A stretch of DNA of 64,000 nucleotides from Streptomyces stelliscabiei (GTDB lineage: Bacteria; Actinomycetota; Actinomycetes; Streptomycetales; Streptomycetaceae): positions 1,984,001-2,048,000 of the forward strand of contig NZ_JADBGF010000001.1 of the NCBI RefSeq assembly GCF_014873495.1, written 5' to 3'. Made by a program: the position numbers and the translations under genes. Below, piece by piece: positions 9,286 through 17,364 of this stretch. How positions within the stretch are numbered: position 1 is the first letter of the stretch; every line of letters begins with the position of its first letter. The notes below the pieces were generated by a model. The model was not told the origin of the DNA. It saw only the letters and a program-made list of their open reading frames with translations, and did no database searches.

Positions 9286-9483
9286 GGCAGCTCGCTGGTG
9301 TGATCGGCGTGCGGTGGCGGGTGTCAGGCATGCGGCGGACCGGCCCGCCGTTTCGGTCCACCTTGCCACCGGATGGGCGGTTCGCGGCCGAGAGCTTGGT
9401 CACACGTGCGAGCAGACGGACGGCGCGGCCCCGGTCCCCCGGAAGCCGCGCCGCGTCACCGGGCCCGCATCAGCCCGCCCGCG

Positions 9484-10869
9484 TCAGCAGACGCCCACCG
9501 CCGCGAGCGCCGCGCGCTGACGGGCCGTGGGCCGCGCCGGGAAGTACAGGTAGCAGATGCCGCCGGTGCCGGAGACGATCTTGCCGGCGGCGTTGTACCG
9601 CTTGGTCCGCAGCCAGATGTTCTCCCACTCGCGGCGCCGGTAGACCCGGCGCACCGCCTCGTTGGTCGGCGAGTTCGGGTCGTTGGCGACCACATCGCCG
9701 TCGGCGGTGAAGCCGATGACCGTCATGAGGTGTCCGGCCGTGCCGTAGCCCGCGCCCGTCAGCTCCGCCGCCAGGAAGGACTGGGAGGTGATCGCCGGGA
9801 TGCCCGCCGCGATCAGGGTCTCCAGGTCGGTGAGCGAGCCCAGGCGGGTCACCACACCCTGCATGTCCTTGTAGGTGGCGGCATACGCGGCATTGAAGGG
9901 CCAGTTGCCACAGCCCTCGTACTGGTAGTCGAAGGTGAACCGCGCCGCGTGGCACACCTGCGGGTCCGCGTACTGCGGGTTCACCCAGGCCAGATCCGCG
10001 GCGCTGGGCTTCCGGCCCCAGAACTCTATGATCATCTGCGAGGAGGTGGGGCTGCACCAGGCCTCACCGCCGTTGTCGTACTCGGGGTACTGGCCCTTGT
10101 GGGTCTCCTGGGAGTAGCGCGGGACGTTCAGCTCCCGCGCGATCCCGGGGACGGAGGCCGGGACGGTGAAGCGGTCGGGCACGTCGGAGCCCATCGCACC
10201 GAGCCGCCACACCGTGGGCGTGAGCCGGGTGCCGGGCGTGCGGTACAGGGTCAGACGCAGCCGGTACGAGGCGAGACGCAGGCCGGTGGCCGGGTCGTCG
10301 ATCGCGAAGGTGTCGGTCCAGACACTGCTCCTGCCGTCCTTCTGGTCGTCGACGGAGGTGCGCCTGATGTCCTGGTCGCCGGCCGCCCATCGGCCGAGCA
10401 CGTACCAGGGCGTGTCCGTGCCGTCGGAGTACGTGCCCCGCAGCTCGATCTGGACCCAGGTGCCGGCCGGGGTGCGCGCGTTCCAGGACGCGATGACCTC
10501 GGTGGCGGGCACGGTGAGCCGGTGGACCGGGGAGGTCCAGGTCGCGTACTCCCAGGCGGCCGTGCGCCCGGTGTGGGGGTCGGTGTGGTCGACCGTGCCG
10601 AGCGGCACGTCGATCGCCAGCCCCGGCCGCTCCCCCGCCTCGGCCCGGGTGCCTCCGGGGCTGCCGGAGCGCCAGTCGGTGTAGGTGGTCCAGGAGTGGT
10701 AGTCCGTGAGGCGTTCCGGTGCGGGCGCGAGGTGGGCGAGGGCTTCGCCCCGGCCGCTCGTGGTGTCGGCGACCGCCTGCCCCGTCGAACCCCCGGCCGC
10801 CGCCGCTGCGGCGGCGGTGACGGCTGCGGTCAGGACGGTTCTGCGGGACGGCTCGGAAAGGCTCGTCAT
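9484..10869 (-). CDS. Tat-secreted C39-family peptidase-like protein
   Basis: This is a 461-residue secreted protein. The N terminus has a twin-arginine signal, SRRTVLTAAVTAAAAAAAGG. Residues 50-230 form an uncharacterised, probably beta-rich region. Residues 245-450 are a peptidase_C39-like domain with the likely catalytic Cys272 in GGEAWCSPTSSQM, His380 in AGHLMTVIGF and Asp397 in VVANDPNSP. Further cysteines (about 306, 320 and near the C terminus) could form disulphides, fitting export. I use the ATG at 10869 because the signal begins there. A DasR-like box lies in its promoter, which hints at co-expression with chitin-degrading enzymes. Substrate unknown. Confidence 0.88.
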   Translation of the reverse strand: MTSLSEPSRRTVLTAAVTAAAAAAAGGSTGQAVADTTSGRGEALAHLAPAPERLTDYHSWTTYTDWRSGSPGGTRAEAGERPGLAIDVPLGTVDHTDPHTGRTAAWEYATWTSPVHRLTVPATEVIASWNARTPAGTWVQIELRGTYSDGTDTPWYVLGRWAAGDQDIRRTSVDDQKDGRSSVWTDTFAIDDPATGLRLASYRLRLTLYRTPGTRLTPTVWRLGAMGSDVPDRFTVPASVPGIARELNVPRYSQETHKGQYPEYDNGGEAWCSPTSSQMIIEFWGRKPSAADLAWVNPQYADPQVCHAARFTFDYQYEGCGNWPFNAAYAATYKDMQGVVTRLGSLTDLETLIAAGIPAITSQSFLAAELTGAGYGTAGHLMTVIGFTADGDVVANDPNSPTNEAVRRVYRRREWENIWLRTKRYNAAGKIVSGTGGICYLYFPARPTARQRAALAAVGVC

Positions 10870-10981
10870 CTGCGGGAGACCCCCAGTGATCCGGAAGGAA
10901 CAGGTCAGACGCACGGCTGTTCGCCCACTATGGACGGCGGGCGACGGCTTCGGCCAGCACCTCGCGCTTCGCCACGCCCGC

Positions 10982-11012
10982 CAATATTGGTCGAGACCAT
11001 TGGCATGGTCAG
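10982..11012 (-). promoter_or_regulatory. Promoter with a DasR-like box upstream of the C39 gene
   Basis: ATTGGTCGAGACCATT at 10986-11001 has a TGGTCGAGACCA core, one base from the ideal DasR palindrome TGGTCTAGACCA. Read toward the C39 gene it lies in the spacer between CTGACC (11012-11007) and AATATT (10987-10982), 19 bases apart. This is the same layout as the chitinase promoter at 6923. The kinase gene on the other strand starts 40 bases away and could also be affected. Confidence 0.65.
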
Positions 11013-11041
11013 GGCCGCGCGGCACGGTGTTCAATCCAGGT

Positions 11042-11668
11042 ATGCACATCTCCCCCGGTCCCATGGACCCCGCGGTCGACGCCGTCGCCGCCCGGCTGCG
11101 ACGGCTGCCGCCCTCCTGCGGACCGGTCCGGCTGGTCGGGGTCGACGGGCACGCCGGCTCCGGGAAGAGCACGTTCGCCGGGCGCCTGGCCGACGCGCTC
11201 GGCGGCGCCCCGGTGCTGCACCTCGACGACGTCGCCACGCACGAGGAACTGTTCTCCTGGACCGACCGCCTGCTCGACCAGGTGATCGAGCCGTTCCGGC
11301 ACGGCCGGAGCGCGCGCTGCGCCCCGTACGACTGGCGTGCGCGCGCGTTCGGTCCCGCGCGTGCCCTGCCGCCCGCGCCCGTGATCGTCGTCGAGGGGGT
11401 GGGCGCGGGCCGGCGTGCGCTGCGACCGCACCTGGCGGGGCTGGTGTGGATGGAGGTGCCGGAGGAGATGGCCTGGGCTCGTGGGCGGGCGCGGGACGGT
11501 GCGGAACAGAGCGAGTTCTGGGCCGGCTGGGTCCGGGCGGAGCGCCGGCACTTCGCCGAGGACCCTTCTCGGCCGTTCGCCGATCTGCTGATTCGGCCGG
11601 GAGACAAGGGCTACGAGATGCTGACGGGACCTGCGACGACTCCCGGAACGAGGCCCTCGCTCACTTAG
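11042..11668 (+). CDS. P-loop kinase, uridine kinase-like
   Basis: This is a 208-residue nucleoside-kinase-like P-loop protein. The Walker A motif GVDGHAGSGKST lies near residue 33. A DD pair occurs in VLHLDDVATHEELFSWTDR, and the base-site-like PYDWRARAF and the strand VIVVEGVGAGRRAL follow. This is the order seen in uridine kinase-like proteins of Streptomyces, although substrate cannot be assigned. The ATG at 11042 is used; an ATG seven codons in is an alternative. No membrane segment or signal is seen. It is divergent from the C39 peptidase gene and shares its DasR-like intergenic region. Confidence 0.8.
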   Translation: MHISPGPMDPAVDAVAARLRRLPPSCGPVRLVGVDGHAGSGKSTFAGRLADALGGAPVLHLDDVATHEELFSWTDRLLDQVIEPFRHGRSARCAPYDWRARAFGPARALPPAPVIVVEGVGAGRRALRPHLAGLVWMEVPEEMAWARGRARDGAEQSEFWAGWVRAERRHFAEDPSRPFADLLIRPGDKGYEMLTGPATTPGTRPSLT

Positions 11669-11744
11669 GGTGACGAGCCATCCGCAATGTGCTGAACCTG
11701 TGAAGGCGGCTGTCCGAGAAGTGCCCCGAGTGCCCCAACTCGGC

Positions 11745-11774
11745 TTGACCGAGGGGCCGTACAGGTCTTACGTT
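11745..11774 (+). promoter_or_regulatory. Promoter of a short transcript before the AAA gene
   Basis: TTGACC at 11745-11750 and TACGTT at 11769-11774 are separated by 18 bases. Both hexamers are the same as those of the chitinase promoter at 6923-6951. Transcription would begin near 11781, 350 bases before the AAA ATPase start. Confidence 0.55.
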
Positions 11775-11780
11775 CTCAAT

Positions 11781-11852
11781 GTGCGGTCATCAGTCACCGC
11801 CCATCTACGCGAAGCCCCCGGTTGTTCCCCCGTGATCGGGGGCTTCGTTCTG
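11781..11852 (+). ncRNA. Candidate small RNA or attenuated leader
   Basis: A good promoter (11745-11774) is followed within about 75 bases by a strong hairpin terminator, so the predicted product is a transcript of roughly 70 nucleotides with no open frame of note. It could be a small RNA, or an attenuated leader for the AAA ATPase gene. The terminator region can fold in two exclusive ways: the arm at 11837-11842 can pair with 11815-11820 or with 11827-11832. Inference only. Confidence 0.4.
11810..11850 (+). terminator. Hairpin terminator upstream of the AAA ATPase gene
   Basis: CGAAGCCCCCG at 11810-11820 pairs perfectly with CGGGGGCTTCG at 11837-11847, followed by TTC. It separates the promoter at 11745 from the AAA ATPase gene at 12130. 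Confidence 0.75.
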
Positions 11853-12129
11853 CCCTCTTCCGGCCCTTCCGGAAGGCATGCGGCACGATTCCTTCACCCT
11901 CGGTGACCGTCAGCGACGCACCCCGTCCCCTCCCACCTCGCCGGACGAGCACTGCGGCACCCTTCGATGGGCGACCGACCCGCAGGTACGATGCCCAGGG
12001 TGCGACCTTCGGACGGCTGCAGCAACGCGCCGGCGCAACTCCCGTCCGCTGCACAGCGGTTCGACGAAGGCTGCCGACGGGCACCGGCCCGTTCGGTTTC
12101 CAACGGGGGCACGGTTTGTGGGGGACGTG

Positions 12130-14004
12130 ATGGACTTCGGCTCGCGGGGCCCCGAGGCTCCGGCCGACCTCGCCTGGCTGCGAGGCGTGGACGCCTACAC
12201 GATGGGCGCCTATCCGCAGGCGGAGGAGGAGTTCCGCGCCGCGGTGCGGATGGATCCCGGGATGGCCGACGGCTGGCTCGGGCTGCACGCGCTGCGGGTG
12301 GACACGACGACCGCGCTGCTGAGGATGTTCCGGCACCGGGAGCGCTTCGGGGAGCAGCGCTCGCGACACCGGCGCACCCTCAACTCCTGGTACTGGCTGG
12401 GCTGGTGGGTGCAGCCGGTGCTGGAGAGCCCGCGCGATCTGCTGCTCGCGCACGCCTCGCACTGGCTGGACGGACGCCATGTGCCCGAGCTGGACCGGGC
12501 GCTGGCGGGGCTGCCGCCGGTCGACGCGGACCACCAGGTGCGCTTCCTGCATGCCTGTCGCGCCTATCTCGTCAAGGACTGGGAGCAGTTGGTGCGGCAC
12601 ACCGACCCGCTGCTCGACGACGCGCTGCTGGGCATCGAGGCGGGCCTCTTCGGTGGTATGGCCCGGGTGCGGCTGGAGACGTACGGACAGGCCGAGCCGC
12701 TGCTCTCCGCCGCGCTGATGCGCTGCCGCAGCGAGCAGCCGCAGCGCAAGGAGCTGCGCTACTGGTTGGCGCGTGCCCATGAGGGCACGGGGCGCAGCGC
12801 GGCCGCGCTGCCGCTGTACCGGGCCGTGCACCGGGTCGACCCCGCCTTCATGGACACCTCCGCGCGGCTCGCGGCGATCGCCGAGGGCGACGGGTACGAC
12901 GACGAGGCGAGCGACTTCGCGGCGATCGCGCTCGCCGGGATCGGACAGGACATCCTCGACGGCGACGGACTGGAGCCGTTCTTCGACCCCGAGGGCCGGG
13001 ACCTCAAGGTCTCCGATCCCGGGCTCCCGCCGCCGGGCGGGCTGCCGCCCGAGGCCGGCGACACCTTCGTACGGGAGAAGTCCGTGGTGCCGGTGCAGCC
13101 CGTGTCCCTGCCGGCCGGGCCGACGGATCCGGAACTGCTGGAGGAGGCGCTCGCGGAGCTGGAGCGGATGGTCGGGCTGGAGCCGGTGAAACGGCAGGTC
13201 AAGGCGTTGTCCGCGCAGTTGAACATGGCGCGGCTGCGGGCGGGCCAGGGGCTGCCGGTCCAGCCGCCGAAGCGGCACTTCGTCTTCTCCGGACCCTCGG
13301 GGACGGGCAAGACGACCGTGGCGCGAATACTGGGCCGGGTCTTCTACGCGCTCGGGCTGCTGGGCGGCGATCATCTCGTGGAGGCGCAGCGCGCGGACCT
13401 CGTGGGCGAGTACCTCGGGCAGACCGCCGTGAAGGCCAACGAGCTGATCGACTCGGCGATCGGCGGCGTGCTGTTCGTGGACGAGGCGTACTCCCTGTCC
13501 AACTCCGGATACGGGAAGGGCGACGCGTACGGCGACGAGGCGCTGCAGGTGCTGCTGAAGCGGGCCGAGGACAACCGGGATCATCTGGTCGTGATCCTGG
13601 CGGGCTATCCGGAGGGCATGGACCGGCTGCTGGCCGCGAACCCCGGGCTGTCCTCCCGGTTCACCACCCGGGTCGACTTCCCCTCCTACCGGCCGCTGGA
13701 GCTGACCTCCATCGGGGAGGTGCTCGCCGCGGAGAACGGGGACGTGTGGGACGAGGAGGCGCTCGACGAGCTGCGGTCCGTGTCCGGGCATGTCGTCGAT
13801 CAGGGGTGGATCGACGAGCTGGGGAACGGGCGGTTCCTGCGGACGCTGTACGAGAAGAGCTGTGCGTACCGGGATCTGCGGCTGTCGGGGTATCCGACGA
13901 TTCCCACGCGGGACGATCTGTCGACGTTGCGGCTGCCGGATCTCATGCAGGCGTATGGAGAGGTGTTGTCGGGGCGGGGGCCGGGGGAGGCTTCGGCGAT
14001 GTGA
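12130..14004 (+). CDS. EccA-like AAA+ ATPase (CbxX/CfqX family)
   Basis: This 624-residue protein has the EccA layout. A helical, TPR-like N-terminal half spans about 10-290, with repeats such as DAYTMGAYPQAEEEFRAAVR. A linker follows, then one CbxX/CfqX-type AAA+ domain. Walker A GPSGTGKT is at 388-395, Walker B VLFVDE at 447-452, and arginine-finger-like SSRFTTRVDFPSY lies further on. In mycobacteria EccA proteins assist type VII secretion. No other secretion gene is nearby, so the partner here is unknown. The ATG at 12130 follows GGGGGA. The gene ends in a hairpin shared with the convergent CNNM gene. Confidence 0.9.
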   Translation: MDFGSRGPEAPADLAWLRGVDAYTMGAYPQAEEEFRAAVRMDPGMADGWLGLHALRVDTTTALLRMFRHRERFGEQRSRHRRTLNSWYWLGWWVQPVLESPRDLLLAHASHWLDGRHVPELDRALAGLPPVDADHQVRFLHACRAYLVKDWEQLVRHTDPLLDDALLGIEAGLFGGMARVRLETYGQAEPLLSAALMRCRSEQPQRKELRYWLARAHEGTGRSAAALPLYRAVHRVDPAFMDTSARLAAIAEGDGYDDEASDFAAIALAGIGQDILDGDGLEPFFDPEGRDLKVSDPGLPPPGGLPPEAGDTFVREKSVVPVQPVSLPAGPTDPELLEEALAELERMVGLEPVKRQVKALSAQLNMARLRAGQGLPVQPPKRHFVFSGPSGTGKTTVARILGRVFYALGLLGGDHLVEAQRADLVGEYLGQTAVKANELIDSAIGGVLFVDEAYSLSNSGYGKGDAYGDEALQVLLKRAEDNRDHLVVILAGYPEGMDRLLAANPGLSSRFTTRVDFPSYRPLELTSIGEVLAAENGDVWDEEALDELRSVSGHVVDQGWIDELGNGRFLRTLYEKSCAYRDLRLSGYPTIPTRDDLSTLRLPDLMQAYGEVLSGRGPGEASAM

Positions 14005-14120
14005 GGCGGGGGGTGGTCCGGGGATTCTTCTCGCCCCCCGCCGCCCCCACCCATCCCCAGGGGCTGCGCGCCCCCTCCACCCCCGCTCAAAGACTCGGGG
14101 CTCCGCCCCGGACCCCGTTC

Positions 14121-14162
14121 GCGCAGTTCCCCGCGCCCCTGAAAGGCGACAGGGGCGCGGGG
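14121..14162. terminator. Bidirectional terminator built on a Streptomyces intergenic repeat
   Basis: CCCCGCGCCCCT at 14129-14140 pairs perfectly with AGGGGCGCGGGG at 14151-14162, between two convergent genes. The 20 bases at 14121-14140 are identical to 44750-44769. Both belong to a repeat common between Streptomyces genes. A related GGGGCTGCGCCCC-type segment lies at about 225-240. Confidence 0.75.
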
Positions 14163-14170
14163 CAGCGTGG

Positions 14171-15259
14171 TCAGCTCGCCAGGACCTCCTCCGGGGTCTC
14201 GCTGCCCCTTGGTTCGGCCAGGCGGACCGGGTGTACCTCGCGGTGGGCCGGGTCACGGACCTCGCCGACGATGAGTTCCAGGACATCCTCCAGGGCGACC
14301 AGGCCCAGCACCTTGCCGGAGGAGTCCGCCACCTGGGCGAGGTGGGTGGCGGCCCGGCGCATGACGGTCAGCGCGTCGTCCAGCGGGAGTTCCGCGCGGA
14401 GGGTGGTCATGGGGCGCCAGACCTGCTGGGGGACCGCGCGGTCGGAGTCCTCCAGGTCGAGGACGTCCTTGACGTGGAGGTAGCGGCCCATGAAGGCGCC
14501 GTTCTCGGCGACGACCGGGAAGCGTGAGTAGCCCGTGCGGGCGGTCAGGGCGACGACCTGGGCGGGGGTCACCGAGGGGACCACCGTCACCAGGGAGTCA
14601 CGCCTCAGCAGGACGTCCGTCACCGGGCGGGAGCCCAGCTCCAGCGCGTCCTCCAGGCGTTCCTGCTCCTCGGGGTCGAGCAGCCCGGCCTGGCCGGAGT
14701 CCTCCACCAGCCGCACCAGCTGGACACTGGTGAAGACCGCCTCGACCTCGTCCTTGGGCTCGACGTGGAAGAGCTTCAGCACGAGGCGGGCACCGGCGCC
14801 GAGGCCGATCGTGACCGGCTTGCACAGCCTCGCGAAGGCCACCAGCGCCGGGCTCAGCCACAGCGCCGTCTTCTCCGGCGCCGCCATCGCCAGGTTCTTC
14901 GGCAGCATCTCGCCGATGACCAGGTGCAGGAAGACGACGGCGGCCAGGGCGATCACATAGCCCAGGGGATGGATCATGCCGTGCGGCAGTCGGATCGCCT
15001 CGAAGACGGGCTCCAGCAGCTGCGCCACCGTCGGCTCGGCCACCGCGCCCAGCGTCAGCGAGCAGACGGTGATGCCGAACTGGGCCGCCGCCATCATCTG
15101 GGGCAGGTTCTCCAGGCCGTAGAGGACCTGGCGGGCCCGTGTGGTCCCGAGCGGTTCGATCTGGCTGCGGCGGACCGAGACCAGGGCGAACTCGGCGCCG
15201 ACGAAGAAGCCGTTGGCGAGCACGAGGAGCAGGGCGAACAGGAGTTGGAGCATGCTCAT
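14171..15259 (-). CDS. CNNM/CorC-type membrane protein (DUF21-CBS), short form
   Basis: This 362-residue protein has an N-terminal DUF21 transmembrane domain starting LLFALLLVLANGFFVGAEFA. CNNM-type VCSLTLGAVAEPTVAQLL and VIGEMLPKNLAM motifs follow, then a CBS pair (about 220-340). It stops without the C-terminal CorC_HlyC domain present in its neighbour. Relatives are linked to magnesium or divalent-cation efflux; older annotation calls them hemolysins. Its ATG at 15259 overlaps the stop of the upstream CNNM gene (ATGA), so they are translationally coupled and may act as a heteromer. Confidence 0.9.
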   Translation of the reverse strand: MSMLQLLFALLLVLANGFFVGAEFALVSVRRSQIEPLGTTRARQVLYGLENLPQMMAAAQFGITVCSLTLGAVAEPTVAQLLEPVFEAIRLPHGMIHPLGYVIALAAVVFLHLVIGEMLPKNLAMAAPEKTALWLSPALVAFARLCKPVTIGLGAGARLVLKLFHVEPKDEVEAVFTSVQLVRLVEDSGQAGLLDPEEQERLEDALELGSRPVTDVLLRRDSLVTVVPSVTPAQVVALTARTGYSRFPVVAENGAFMGRYLHVKDVLDLEDSDRAVPQQVWRPMTTLRAELPLDDALTVMRRAATHLAQVADSSGKVLGLVALEDVLELIVGEVRDPAHREVHPVRLAEPRGSETPEEVLAS

Positions 15260-16599
15260 CGGGCTGCCTCCGCGAGTGGGGCGGAGTCCGTGGCGGGGGC
15301 GGTGCGCACCAGGCGTACGCGCTCCGCCCGGTAGTGCCCGACCTGCCGCACCGCGAGCCGCCAGCCGGGCAGCTCGGCCTTGTCACCCGGCGCGGGGATA
15401 CGGCCGAGGAGGTCGGCGACGAGGCCGGCGACCGTCTCGTAGGGGCCCTCCGGGACGTCGAGGCCGATGCGCTGGAGCGCGTCGACCCGACAGCTGCCGT
15501 CGGCGTCCCAGGCGAGGCGGCCGTCCTCGGGCGGGGCGGCGGCGAGTTCGGGCCGCTCGTGCCCGTCGTGCTCGTCGCGGACCTCGCCGACCAGTTCCTC
15601 GACGATGTCCTCCAGGGTCACCACCCCGGCCGTGCCGCCGTACTCGTCGACGACGACGGCGATGGGCTGCTCGCTGCGCAGCCTGGCCAGGAGCGGCTGC
15701 ACCGGAAGCGACTCCGGGACCAGCAGCGGGGCCTTCGCGATACGCCCGACCGGGGTGTGCAGCCGTTCATGGGCCGGGATCGCGAGGGCGTCCTTGAGGT
15801 GGGCCATGCCGACGATCTCGTCGATCCGCTCCCGGTAGACGGGGAAGCGGGAGAGGCCCGTGGCCCGGGTCAGGTTGACCACGTCCTCGGCGGTGGCCGA
15901 CGACTGCAGGGCGCTGACCTTCACGCGCGGCGTCATCACGTTCTCCGCGGTCAGCTCGCCCAGGGAGAGGGTGCGGACGAAGAGGTCGGCCGTGTCCTGT
16001 TCCAGCGCGCCGGCCTGGGCCGAGTGCCGGGCGAGGGAGACCAGTTCGCCGGGGGTGCGGGCGGAGGCCAGCTCGTCGGTGGGTTCGACGCCGAAGGCGC
16101 GGACCAGACGGTTGGCGACCGCGTTGAGCGCGGCGATGACCGGGCGGAAGAGGCGGGAGAAGACGTACTGGGGGCCCGCGACGAAACGGGCGACCTGCAT
16201 CGGCTTCGACACCGCCCAGTTCTTGGGCACCAGCTCGCCGATCACCATCTGCACGGCGGAGGCCAGCAGCATGCCGACGACCACGGCGATCCCGGAGACC
16301 GCGCCTTCGGGTATGCCGAGGGCGGTGAAGGGGCCGTGGAGTATCTCCGCGAGCGCCGGTTCGGCGAGCATGCCGACGACGAGGGAGGTGATGGTGATGC
16401 CGAGCTGGGTGCCGGAGAGCTGGAACGACAGCTCCTTGAGCGCGTCCACCACCTTGTGGGCCCGGCGGTCACCCTCGGCCGCGGCCTTCTCGGCCTCCGC
16501 CCGTTCGACCGTCACGAGGCCGAACTCGGCGGCCACGAAGAAGCCGTTGGCGAGGATCAGCAGGAACGCGGCTCCGAGGAGCAACAGGGAGATGATCAT
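15256..16599 (-). CDS. CNNM/CorC-type membrane protein (DUF21-CBS-CorC_HlyC)
   Basis: This 447-residue protein has the DUF21 membrane domain (LLLGAAFLLILANGFFVAAE, SGTQLGITITSLVVGMLAEP, MVIGELVPKNWAV), then a CBS pair (ENVMTPRVKV onward), then a C-terminal CorC_HlyC domain (DGSCRVDALQRIGLDVPEGP). It is the first gene of a two-gene operon. A likely role is divalent-cation efflux or sensing at the plasma membrane; direct hemolysin activity is not implied. The 281-base upstream region carries two small palindromes (16643-16655 and 16666-16678) that might be operators. Confidence 0.92.
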   Translation of the reverse strand: MIISLLLLGAAFLLILANGFFVAAEFGLVTVERAEAEKAAAEGDRRAHKVVDALKELSFQLSGTQLGITITSLVVGMLAEPALAEILHGPFTALGIPEGAVSGIAVVVGMLLASAVQMVIGELVPKNWAVSKPMQVARFVAGPQYVFSRLFRPVIAALNAVANRLVRAFGVEPTDELASARTPGELVSLARHSAQAGALEQDTADLFVRTLSLGELTAENVMTPRVKVSALQSSATAEDVVNLTRATGLSRFPVYRERIDEIVGMAHLKDALAIPAHERLHTPVGRIAKAPLLVPESLPVQPLLARLRSEQPIAVVVDEYGGTAGVVTLEDIVEELVGEVRDEHDGHERPELAAAPPEDGRLAWDADGSCRVDALQRIGLDVPEGPYETVAGLVADLLGRIPAPGDKAELPGWRLAVRQVGHYRAERVRLVRTAPATDSAPLAEAAR

Positions 16600-16642
16600 G
16601 CCGCCGCCTCGATGGGCCTGGAGGGGGCGGCGCAGGTACTAC

Positions 16643-16678
16643 AGGACGATCCGTCCATCGCTGGAAGGAGTCACTCCT
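16643..16678. promoter_or_regulatory. Two short palindromes upstream of the CNNM operon
   Basis: GGACGATCCGTCC (16643-16655) and AGGAGTCACTCCT (16666-16678) are perfect 13-bp palindromes about 23 bases apart centre to centre, 45-80 bases upstream of the operon start. Function unknown. The rest of the 16600-16880 gap shows only a weak hairpin near 16727-16750. Confidence 0.3.
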
Positions 16679-16880
16679 CGAACTAGCAGGGAGCCCCTGC
16701 CTTCCGGGGGCGGAACGGCAGAAGCGGAGGCGCGACGAAAACGTCTCCGCCAACAGATTAATCAAGACAGGGGCCACTGCGGCAGGGGCGGCGGCCCTGA
16801 GTCGGCCCTGATCTTGCTCCGGTCCCCCTCCGGGCCGTCCCCGATGTGCGCAAGCGTCGGGCCCCGATAGCTGAGCAGGG

Positions 16881-17345
16881 TCAGTCCTGACACTGCTCCG
16901 GCTCGGTGACCGACCGGGCCTCGACCAGCGCCCGGAGCGTCCGGGCGTCCTCGATGGCGCGCTTCTTGGCGATGCCCGGCTGGATGCCGAGCGCGGGCAG
17001 GCTGGTGCCGTCGGTCAGGTCGAGGAAGACCCAGGGGTCGCCGACCCGCAGGTTCACCTGCACGATCTCCGCCCAGCCCAGGTGCCGCCGCCCGGCGATG
17101 TTGACGACGGTCACACCGGATTCGTCGGCGACCACCCGGGGCCGGGAGAGCACACCCAGCACCCCGGCGAGCATGGCCGCCGTGAAGACGAAGCTGAGCC
17201 GCTCCCCGGGACCGAGCGTCGGCAGCAGCAGCGCGACCACCGTGATGACCACGAAGATCGCGCCCGCGGCCGACAGCAGCACGGCGCGGGTGCGGCCCGG
17301 CCGAAAAGTGACCGGCAGGGCGGGGAGGGCGGACTGGTCCGGCAT
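16881..17345 (-). CDS. PH domain-containing membrane protein
   Basis: This 154-residue protein has two predicted membrane helices (about 22-42 and 50-68). A C-terminal bacterial PH-like domain follows (VVADESGVTVVNIAGRRHLG, then WAEIVQVNLRVGDPWVFLDL). The family is common in actinobacteria and resembles the mycobacterial low-molecular-weight antigen 6 type. Function unknown. It is last in the rib-his run, 19 bases after hisG, so it is probably co-transcribed. Start ATG at 17345. Confidence 0.82.
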   Translation of the reverse strand: MPDQSALPALPVTFRPGRTRAVLLSAAGAIFVVITVVALLLPTLGPGERLSFVFTAAMLAGVLGVLSRPRVVADESGVTVVNIAGRRHLGWAEIVQVNLRVGDPWVFLDLTDGTSLPALGIQPGIAKKRAIEDARTLRALVEARSVTEPEQCQD

Positions 17346-17364
17346 GGCGTGCGGCTCCCGGCCG

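Noticed and set aside
11690..11860. tRNA-like segment upstream of the EccA-like gene
   Set aside because: No T-loop GTTCRA box, anticodon stem or acceptor pairing; it fits better as promoter plus terminator.
11794..14286. Minus-strand open frame of 830 codons opposite the EccA-like gene
   Set aside because: Gln/Arg/Pro-rich shadow translation without motifs; the plus-strand AAA ATPase has intact Walker A and B motifs.
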